6,016 bases of DNA from an uncultured Clostridia bacterium (GTDB lineage Bacteria > Bacillota > Clostridia > Oscillospirales > Oscillospiraceae). The stretch's first letter is position 1. The number at the start of each line of letters is the position of its first letter. Of this stretch, positions 1 through 4,535 are shown in pieces. The notes under the pieces are model-generated. The model was given only the letters and a program-made list of their open reading frames with translations, was not told the origin of the DNA and made no database searches. The stretch lies in contig CAMGRA010000056.1 in the NCBI GenBank assembly GCA_946061345.1, positions 1 to 6,016 of the forward strand, written 5' to 3'. The position numbers and the translations under genes are program-made.

Positions 1-251
1 AGGTCATCACCTGCCGTCCCGCCGACCTGCTGGAGCCGGAGCTGGACAAGTACCGTGAGGAAGCCAAGGACATCGCCCGCTGTGAGGAAGACGTCCTCTC
101 CTACGCTCTGTTCCCCCAGGTCGCCCGGAAGTTTATGGAGGCCAGGAACAATCCCAAGTCCGCCGAAGCACCCGCACCTGCGGCACCCGCCGCAAAGCCC
201 GCCGACCCCAACGCCGTTCGCGAGCTTTATGTCGAGGACCTCGGCCTGTAA
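1..251 (+). CDS. oadA: Oxaloacetate decarboxylase alpha / pyruvate carboxylase subunit B-like protein, C-terminal fragment
   Basis: Only the last 82 residues are visible; the reading frame begins at base 3 and ends at TAA 249-251. The segment starts VITCRPADLLEPELDKYR and continues with EEDVLSYALFPQVARKF, the conserved C-terminal part of the carboxyltransferase (PYC_OADA) domain, which moves the carboxyl group between oxaloacetate/pyruvate and biotin. An Ala/Pro-rich linker follows (APAPAAPAAKPADP). In full-length OadA such a linker leads to a biotinyl domain with a modified lysine, but here the protein stops after the short tail VRELYVEDLGL. No biotin-attachment motif is present, so biotin would be carried by a separate subunit (inference). 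Third codon positions are strongly C/G-biased, suggesting good expression. A strong terminator separates it from the sugar operon, and I see no functional link between them. The N-terminal part and catalytic metal site lie outside the window, so the exact substrate cannot be fixed. Confidence 0.82.
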   Translation, partial: VITCRPADLLEPELDKYREEAKDIARCEEDVLSYALFPQVARKFMEARNNPKSAEAPAPAAPAAKPADPNAVRELYVEDLGL

Positions 252-260
252 TACGATCAT

Positions 261-302
261 AAAAAAACCGCTCTCCGGGAGTTTCCGGAGAGCGGTTTTT
301 TT
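261..302 (+). terminator. Intrinsic terminator after oadA, potentially bidirectional
   Basis: CCGCTCTCCGG (268-278) and CCGGAGAGCGG (285-295) form a perfect 11-bp GC-rich stem around the 6-base loop GAGTTT. Seven A (261-267) precede the stem and seven T (296-302) follow it, so the stem can extend to 18 bp and a U-tract would be present on either strand. It starts 9 bases after the oadA stop codon. The symmetry would also stop transcription coming from the right, although no minus-strand gene is evident. Confidence 0.95.
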
Positions 303-541
303 CGGTTCTTTCCAGGGGTTCCTCGAAATACGGAACGCTCTGCTTGGCGCGCTCCTGGTCAATACGTCGGACGCAATCAAGAAGGTTGTATCTACGGCTG
401 TGCAACCGGCTCACGGTGCTTTTGGACTGTAGAAATGGTCACTATGGACAGGTGCGGAAAAGAGCCGCCTTTTCTGTTGTGCGAATTGCCCAAGTTGGCC
501 GAGTGCGATTTGTCGAATCCTCCAAAGTTTTCCGTGACCTA
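303..541. other. Intergenic stretch with no recognisable gene
   Basis: This sequence lies between the oadA terminator and the repressor promoter. Short open frames exist on both strands. The longest on the minus strand starts with GTG near 414, but it reads straight through the terminator stem and into the antisense of oadA. None has a convincing ribosome binding site or a protein motif I recognise. I found no complete tRNA fold, tandem repeat or mobile-element end. It could be decayed sequence or a long upstream region. Confidence 0.5.
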
Positions 542-570
542 TTGACAAGTGAAAAAAAGTAGCATATTTT
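542..570 (+). promoter_or_regulatory. Sigma-A-type promoter of the LacI-family gene
   Basis: A perfect -35 box TTGACA (542-547) is followed, after 17 bases, by TATTTT (565-570), a 4/6 match to the -10 consensus. Transcription would start at about 576-578, leaving a leader of some 47 bases with the LacI-type operator inside it. The -35 box and spacing are ideal; the -10 box is only moderate. The start site is inferred. Confidence 0.6.
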
Positions 571-584
571 GAAATTGTAAGAGA

Positions 585-600
585 AAGAAAGCGTTTACAT
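585..600 (+). promoter_or_regulatory. LacI/CcpA-type operator in the repressor leader
   Basis: AAGAAAGCGTTTACAT matches the catabolite-responsive-element consensus WTGNAANCGNWWNCAW at every fixed position except the second (A instead of T), with the CG centre at 592-593. It lies just downstream of the predicted start site, where a bound repressor would block transcription. It shares 10 of 16 positions with the site at 1735-1750, including GNAAGC and TTACA. It may be the local LacI-family protein's own operator (autoregulation), a CcpA site, or both; sequence alone cannot separate these. Confidence 0.6.
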
Positions 601-623
601 TTTATGAGAGCGGTTATTGAGAG

Positions 624-1664
624 ATGAAGCAAGAAGCCAATATTTATGAGATCGCAAAAGAGGCTGGCGTCTCGATCGCGACTGTTTCTCGTGTGATAAA
701 TCACTCCTCAGCGGTCAGCGAGAAAAACAAACGACGTGTCCTCGCGGCAGTGGAAAAGCTGAATTATGTCCCCAATAATGCCGCGCGCAGTCTCAGCACC
801 TCGACCTCGACTTCCGTTGGCGTTGTGATCCCTGATATCAGCAATCCCTTTTTTTCACAGCTTCTGCAAGGCATTACGCTTGCGTCGGATGAAATGGGGT
901 TGAATATTTTCCTTTTTGGAACCAACGAGAATTCCGAAAGAGAGCATAAGGTTTTGGACTCTATGCGGGAGCATAGACTGCGCGGTGTCATCATCACACC
1001 GGTTTCCGCGGAAGACGGAGAGACCCTCAGGCGGCTGCACAATTTTGAGGCTCGGGGCATTCCCGTTGTTCTTCTTGACCGCGAGGTTGACAGTACCGCC
1101 TTTGATCGCGTCGTTACAGCTGATGACGAGGGTGTATTTCTTGCGGTCAATGAACTCATTCGGATCGGACACCGCAGGATCGCCATTATCACCGGTCCCG
1201 AAGCATCAAGGCCCGGTCGTGAACGCTTGCGAGGATACTGCCGTTCGATGGAGGCGCATGGCCTTCCGCTGCGTGATGAGTATATTCGGAAGGGTAACTT
1301 CATGGTGCAATGCGCCTACGAGCAGGCACTTGTCCTGTGTTCCCTGCCGGAACCGCCCACGGCAATCTTCTCCTCCAACAACATGACGACCTATGGTTGT
1401 CTGAAAGCGTTCGGTGAATTGGGGCTGCGCATCGGCGAGGACATCGCACTGGTCGGTTTTGACGATATTGAGGAGCTGCGCTGGCTGAATTACAATCTAT
1501 CGGTCGTCAGCCGCGATGTCCCCAAGATGGGCGAACAGGCAATGCGCCATTTGATGCGTCGCCTGGAAAATGAAATAAGGCCGGAGCACGGAACGCGCAC
1601 CTGCTTGCCGACAGAATTGATTTTGCGCGGTTCAGAATGTCTTCCGAAGAAAAAGACACTGTAA
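624..1664 (+). CDS. LacI-family transcriptional repressor, probable regulator of the downstream sugar operon
   Basis: This 346-residue protein has the usual length for the family. An N-terminal helix-turn-helix covers about residues 7-26 (IYEIAKEAGVSIATVSRVIN). The hinge helix has the minor-groove leucine in AARSL (L57). A periplasmic-binding-protein-like sensor domain starts at about residue 65 (VGVVIPDISNPFF) and carries the family FDD motif at 279-281. It should bind DNA as a dimer and respond to a sugar or sugar phosphate. The linker after the hinge leucine is an odd Ser/Thr run (STSTSTS, 58-64). ATG 624 places the helix-turn-helix at the very N-terminus, as expected. The ribosome binding site is weak (GAGAG at 606-610 or GAGAG at 619-623), unlike the strong sites of the operon genes, which suits a low-abundance regulator. 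A matching operator lies in its leader and another before the kinase gene, pointing to autoregulation and local control. The effector is unknown. Confidence 0.93.
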   Translation: MKQEANIYEIAKEAGVSIATVSRVINHSSAVSEKNKRRVLAAVEKLNYVPNNAARSLSTSTSTSVGVVIPDISNPFFSQLLQGITLASDEMGLNIFLFGTNENSEREHKVLDSMREHRLRGVIITPVSAEDGETLRRLHNFEARGIPVVLLDREVDSTAFDRVVTADDEGVFLAVNELIRIGHRRIAIITGPEASRPGRERLRGYCRSMEAHGLPLRDEYIRKGNFMVQCAYEQALVLCSLPEPPTAIFSSNNMTTYGCLKAFGELGLRIGEDIALVGFDDIEELRWLNYNLSVVSRDVPKMGEQAMRHLMRRLENEIRPEHGTRTCLPTELILRGSECLPKKKTL

Positions 1665-1725
1665 AAAAGTGAGGCAACGAGTCATAAAACGGATCATTAC
1701 CCTTTCGACCGGTTGCCTTTCTTTT
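1665..1725 (+). terminator. Possible weak terminator after the repressor gene
   Basis: Directly after the TAA, AGGCAAC (1672-1678) pairs with GTTGCCT (1712-1718). The stem can extend outward through a G-T pair and one mismatch to AAAAG/CTTTT. The distal arm runs into T-rich sequence (TTTCTTTT). The loop of 33 bases is long for an intrinsic terminator, so read-through into the kinase operon is likely. Confidence 0.35.
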
Positions 1726-1734
1726 CAAAAAATT

Positions 1735-1750
1735 TTGTAAGCCCTTACAC
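1735..1750 (+). promoter_or_regulatory. LacI-type operator upstream of the kinase operon
   Basis: TTGTAAGCCCTTACAC contains the perfect inverted repeat TGTAAG-CC-CTTACA (1736-1749). It aligns with the operator at 585-600 and fits the cre consensus except for the central G and the last base. A further partial palindrome TGTA-AA-TACA lies at 1755-1764, with its centre 17 bases away. No confident -35/-10 pair was found in this gap: TTGTAA and CTTACA inside the operator are only 4/6 -35 matches and lack good partners. The operon promoter, if separate, probably overlaps this element. Confidence 0.55.
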
Positions 1751-1804
1751 AGTCTGTAAATACACAAAAAATGGTTGGATTTGTCAACCCATTCGGACTT
1801 GATT

Positions 1805-1809
1805 GGAGG
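1805..1809 (+). promoter_or_regulatory. Ribosome binding site deciding the kinase start
   Basis: GGAGG lies 11 bases before ATG 1821 and 8 bases before TTG 1818. The frame is also open from TTG 1803, but that codon precedes the GGAGG and would add residues not seen in PfkB kinases. ATG 1821 gives the family-like start MKKVTVFGSF and is preferred. Confidence 0.7.
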
Positions 1810-1820
1810 AGCGAGAATTG

Positions 1821-2747
1821 ATGAAGAAAGTAACGGTATTTGGCAGTTTTGTTGTTGATTTGATGGGAAGAACGCCGCACCTTCCGGTTCCAGGGGAAAC
1901 CGTGAAGGGCAGCTTCTTTAAACAAGGCGCCGGCGGCAAAGGCTTTAATCAGGGGATTGCCGCGCATAAGTCCGGCGCCAATGTTATTATGATTACAAAA
2001 CTCGGCAGAGACTCCATGGCGGAAGTTGCGCTGAGCGCAATGGATGCGGTAAGCCTCTCCAAGGACTATCTTTTCTATAACGATGAGGTAGCAACCGGGA
2101 TCGCGCTGATTCTGGTCGACGAAAATACCAGTCAGAATGAGATCGTCATCGTCCCCGGTGCCTGCAGCACCATTACGGACGCGGACATTGCCAGCGTGGA
2201 AGCACAGATCAAGGATTCCGACTACGTTCTGCTCCAACTGGAGGTCAATCAGGACGCAAACGAAAAGGTCGCAAGAATCGCAAAGGAAAACGGCGTACGC
2301 GTGATCATCAACACCGCCCCCTACCAGCCGGTCACAGATGAGTTCCTGAGGGGCGCTTACCTTGTCACTCCCAACGAGGTCGAGGCTGAAGAGCTGACGG
2401 GCGTACCCGTCAATGACCTGGAAAGCGCAAACAGGGCCGCTCAGGTTTTCTTTGAGAAAGGCGTACAGAACGTGCTCATCACCCTCGGCAGCCGCGGTGT
2501 CTATGTCAATTCCAACGGCAGAGCGGAGATCATCCCCGCCTTCCGCGTCAAGGCGATCGATACCACCGGTGCCGGCGACGCGTTCAACGGAGGTCTGCTG
2601 ACGGCGCTCTCTGAAGGCAAAGACCTCTGGGAAGCTGCAAGATTTGCAAACGCTTTGGCGGCGCTGTCAGTCCAGAAGCTGGGCACGACACCTTCCATGC
2701 CGACCAGAGCAGAGATTGACGCCTTCCTCGCAGCGCACGCCGAATGA
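1821..2747 (+). CDS. rbsK: Ribokinase-like PfkB-family sugar kinase
   Basis: This 308-residue cytoplasmic kinase is close to the length of E. coli ribokinase (about 309). It would phosphorylate an imported sugar at the expense of ATP. Visible family features are PGETVKG at 24-30, the first PfkB signature GAGGKGFNQG at 36-45, the conserved glutamate in LLQLE (E141), TPNEVEAEELTG in the middle, VLITLGSRGV before the nucleotide site, and the second signature DTTGAGDAFNGG starting at D247, with catalytic base D253 and the GAGD anion hole. The overall match to RbsK is strong. However, the N-terminal GSxNxD motif, whose Asn contacts ribose in E. coli RbsK (N14), reads GSFVVD here: Val at position 11, with Asp kept at 13. 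Ribose is therefore likely but not secure; another sugar is possible. The gene opens the operon 156 bases after the repressor and is followed by a mutarotase, as in rbsK-rbsD gene pairs. Confidence 0.88.
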   Translation: MKKVTVFGSFVVDLMGRTPHLPVPGETVKGSFFKQGAGGKGFNQGIAAHKSGANVIMITKLGRDSMAEVALSAMDAVSLSKDYLFYNDEVATGIALILVDENTSQNEIVIVPGACSTITDADIASVEAQIKDSDYVLLQLEVNQDANEKVARIAKENGVRVIINTAPYQPVTDEFLRGAYLVTPNEVEAEELTGVPVNDLESANRAAQVFFEKGVQNVLITLGSRGVYVNSNGRAEIIPAFRVKAIDTTGAGDAFNGGLLTALSEGKDLWEAARFANALAALSVQKLGTTPSMPTRAEIDAFLAAHAE

Positions 2748-2750
2748 CCT

Positions 2751-2770
2751 GCTGCGGCAAAAACCGCGGC
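2751..2770 (+). other. GC-rich intercistronic hairpin directly after the kinase gene
   Basis: GCTGCGG (2751-2757) and CCGCGGC (2764-2770) form a 7-bp RNA stem with one U-G pair around the loop CAAAAA. No T-tract follows, so this is not a classical terminator. It begins 3 bases after the kinase stop codon and could protect the 3' end of the upstream message. Confidence 0.45.
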
Positions 2771-2792
2771 GAAAGAACCACGATGGGTACCC

Positions 2793-2825
2793 ACCGTTCA
2801 TCACTTCAGGGGAATGATGAACGGT
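2793..2825 (+). other. Strong stem-loop between kinase and mutarotase genes
   Basis: ACCGTTCATCA (2793-2803) and TGATGAACGGT (2815-2825) form a perfect 11-bp stem. A bulged C and TTC/GAA pairing continue it, leaving a 4-base AGGG loop. Only three T follow, so intrinsic termination is unlikely. It could be an RNA-processing or stability element; as a DNA palindrome it could also bind a protein. Confidence 0.6.
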
Positions 2826-2862
2826 TTGAATTGGATATCAATTTTTTGAAGGAGGAAGAAAT

Positions 2863-3306
2863 ATGCTTAGAGGAATACCCGATATTATCGGCTCGGATCT
2901 GCTGAAGGCGCTTGCCGATACCGGACACGGTGATCTGATCGTCATTGCCGACCATTTCTATCCGCCTGTGACCAAATCCCCGAATGCCATCAGCATTCAG
3001 GCAAAAGGCAACACCGCCGCTGAGATGGTAGACGCGATCCTTCAGCTTGTTCCGCTGGATGTGGACTACGTTGAGCATCCCATTGAGTACATGGTGCCCG
3101 ATGCGGATTCCGGCGTTGTTCTCAAAGAAAACAAGGTTTGGGATGACACCGTTGCCGCCGTAGTGAAGAATGGGTACGATGCAAAGTGTGTTGGCCAGAT
3201 TGAACGCACAAAATTCTATGAAAAGGCAAAAAACGCTTATGTAACGGTTTGTACCAGTGAACGCCTGCCATACGGCTGCATTATCCTGCAGAAGGGCGTT
3301 ATGTGA
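2863..3306 (+). CDS. RbsD/FucU-family sugar mutarotase (FucU-like)
   Basis: This 147-residue cytoplasmic protein belongs to the small RbsD/FucU family, which interconverts sugar anomers or pyranose and furanose forms so that a downstream kinase or isomerase gets its preferred form. It resembles E. coli FucU (about 140 residues) more than RbsD: it starts MLRGIPDIIGSDLLKALADTGHGD, with the family His at 22 and Asp at 24 and 30, and ends ERTKFYEKAKNAYVTVCTSER...YGCIILQKGV. The C-terminal Tyr-x-Asn of FucU (YGN) and RbsD (YAN) reads Y137-G-C139 here, so the conserved Asn is a Cys. The protein may be inactive or adapted to another sugar. ATG 2863 has an ideal AAGGAGG (2849-2855) 7 bases upstream. 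Its position after a ribokinase-like gene mimics rbsK-rbsD of Firmicutes rbs operons, but the mutarotase subtype does not identify the sugar. Confidence 0.87.
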   Translation: MLRGIPDIIGSDLLKALADTGHGDLIVIADHFYPPVTKSPNAISIQAKGNTAAEMVDAILQLVPLDVDYVEHPIEYMVPDADSGVVLKENKVWDDTVAAVVKNGYDAKCVGQIERTKFYEKAKNAYVTVCTSERLPYGCIILQKGVM

Positions 3307-3309
3307 TCC

Positions 3310-3324
3310 CGGAGCGCGGCTCCG
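3310..3324 (+). other. Short GC hairpin after the mutarotase gene
   Basis: CGGAGC (3310-3315) and GCTCCG (3319-3324) form a perfect 6-bp stem with a GCG loop, 3 bases after the stop codon and without a T-tract. Further on, TTTGC (3341-3345) can pair with GCAAA (3351-3355), or GATGT (3335-3339) with ACATC (3346-3350); these two options exclude each other. A role in stability or in setting expression of the next gene is inference. Confidence 0.4.
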
Positions 3325-3384
3325 CATACTTACGGATGTCTTTGCACATCGCAAATCAAATATTGGAACTTAGGAGGAAAAACA

Positions 3385-4440
3385 ATGAAAAAGGTACTCG
3401 CATTGATCCTGGCCCTCGTCATGGTCGCCGCCCTGTTCGCAGGCTGCGCTGGCAGCGAGGACAAGCCCGCCGCTGACAACAACGACGGTGAAAAGACCTA
3501 CAAGATCATCTATGTCACCCCGTCCACCGCATCCGACTTCTGGTCTCAGGTCGAGACCGGCATCATGCAGGCAACCAAGGACTACGAAGAGAAGCTCGGC
3601 ATCAAGATCGACTACTCCTCCATGGGCCCCGCACAGGAAGCTGACGCAGAAGGCTATGTCAAGGCTTTTGAGAACGCCATTGCTGCAAAGCCCGACGCCA
3701 TCCTCACCGCGACCCTGAACATCGACCCCACCGTTCCCAAGGCAAAGGAAGCACATGACGCAGGCATCGTCCTGAACTTCGTCAACTGCGGTCTCGGCAA
3801 CGGCAATGACGGTGCCTATGCCGAATACTACAACGAGTTCTACTACTGCTCCAACACCACCATCGGCGAGATGGCCGGCGAGGCCTTCCTTGCCGCCATG
3901 GAGTCCGAGGGTCTGTCCACTGACAAGGGCGTCATCGGTATGCAGATGAACATGGAGAATGCTGCTCTTGACTTCAGAATGCAGGGCTTCGCGGATTACA
4001 TTGCTGCAAAGGCTCCCGGTCTGACCCTGACCGACATCCAGTACAACGGCAACGACTCCGCCGACGCTCAGGCTGACGCAGAAGGCACCATCTCCGCTCA
4101 CGGCTCCGACCTCATCGGCATCTACGCCGGCAACAATGTCACCTGCGACGGTGTCTGCGCCGCTCTGCGTAACGCTGACATGAAGGAAGGCGTTGTCTCC
4201 GTCGGTGTTGACTCCGACGACATCGAGATCGCCGCACTGCGTGACGGCTATCTGTCCGCCATCATCGTGCAGGACGCTTTCACCCAGGGCTACAAGACCA
4301 TGGAGAACGCCATTCTGACCCTCACCCAGGGCAAGAACCCCGAGGCTGAGCAGCAGGTCAACATCCCGCCTGTCATCGTCACTGCCGAGAACATCGACAG
4401 CGAAGAGATCCAGTTCATGATGTCTCCGTACGTCAAGTAA
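3385..4440 (+). CDS. Sugar ABC transporter substrate-binding lipoprotein
   Basis: This 351-residue extracellular binding protein delivers its ligand to the membrane transporter. Residues 1-20 are a lipoprotein signal peptide (MKK, a hydrophobic stretch, then LFAG) and Cys21 is the lipidation site, with Phe instead of the usual Leu at -3. An acidic, Asn/Ala-rich tether follows to about residue 36. The rest is a two-lobe periplasmic-binding fold of the ribose/galactose type (Peripla_BP_4): KIIYVTPSTASDFWSQVETGI in lobe 1, with D51-F52-W53 where RbsB-type proteins carry N-x-F-F-like ligand contacts; AIAAKPDAILTA; then VISVGVD-type strands in lobe 2 (VVSVGVDSDD). A strong AGGAGG (3372-3377) sits 7 bases before ATG 3385. 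Codons are markedly biased to C in the third position, more than in the neighbouring genes, suggesting very high expression, as expected for a binding protein needed in excess. The ligand is probably a monosaccharide, but which one cannot be read from the sequence. Confidence 0.92.
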   Translation: MKKVLALILALVMVAALFAGCAGSEDKPAADNNDGEKTYKIIYVTPSTASDFWSQVETGIMQATKDYEEKLGIKIDYSSMGPAQEADAEGYVKAFENAIAAKPDAILTATLNIDPTVPKAKEAHDAGIVLNFVNCGLGNGNDGAYAEYYNEFYYCSNTTIGEMAGEAFLAAMESEGLSTDKGVIGMQMNMENAALDFRMQGFADYIAAKAPGLTLTDIQYNGNDSADAQADAEGTISAHGSDLIGIYAGNNVTCDGVCAALRNADMKEGVVSVGVDSDDIEIAALRDGYLSAIIVQDAFTQGYKTMENAILTLTQGKNPEAEQQVNIPPVIVTAENIDSEEIQFMMSPYVK

Positions 4441-4476
4441 TTATCGTCTATTTTTCCTATTGAACCAAACCACAGA

Positions 4477-4508
4477 GGTCGTTGCGGTCAGCCATGGCCG
4501 CAACGACC
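4477..4508 (+). other. Stable stem-loop between binding-protein and ATPase genes
   Basis: GGTCGTTGCGG (4477-4487) and CCGCAACGACC (4498-4508) form a perfect 11-bp GC-rich stem. A U-G pair and two more pairs can extend it, leaving a 4-base loop. No T-tract follows. Placement just after a highly expressed binding-protein gene fits the known pattern of 3' stabilising or partially terminating hairpins that keep binding-protein message above that of the membrane and ATPase subunits. The function is inferred; the structure is directly visible. Confidence 0.7.
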
Positions 4509-4535
4509 CCGTCAAAAGAGAATGAGGGTGTAGCA

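Noticed and set aside
133..414. Minus-strand open frame of 93 codons running from the intergenic stretch into oadA
   Set aside because: It reads through the terminator stem and then antisense to oadA, has no ribosome binding site and no recognisable domain.
497..520. GGCCGAGTGC followed by TCGAATCC, resembling D-arm and T-arm pieces of a tRNA-Ser/Leu
   Set aside because: The two pieces are only 6 bases apart and there is no acceptor stem, anticodon arm or cloverleaf. It is too short even for a tRNA-derived attachment site with a matching partner.
604..627. Seven-codon leader frame ATG AGA ... TGA overlapping the repressor start codon
   Set aside because: It is very short, with no ribosome binding site and no meaningful amino-acid composition; such frames occur by chance.
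1781..1786. TTGTCA as a -35 box for the kinase gene
   Set aside because: A -10 box at normal spacing would fall on the GGAGG ribosome binding site and shows no match.
3641..4086. 15-base direct repeat GCTGACGCAGAAGGC (3641-3655 and about 4072-4086) inside the binding-protein gene
   Set aside because: Both copies encode ADAEG at comparable helix starts of the two lobes and use the gene's preferred codons. It is best explained by composition and fold symmetry, not a mobile repeat.
3370..4101. Long minus-strand open frame (243 codons) opposite the binding-protein gene
   Set aside because: Its length is explained by the strong C-ending codon bias of the sense gene. The peptide is Val/Gly-rich low-complexity, and the sense frame has a signal peptide, lipobox and full fold.
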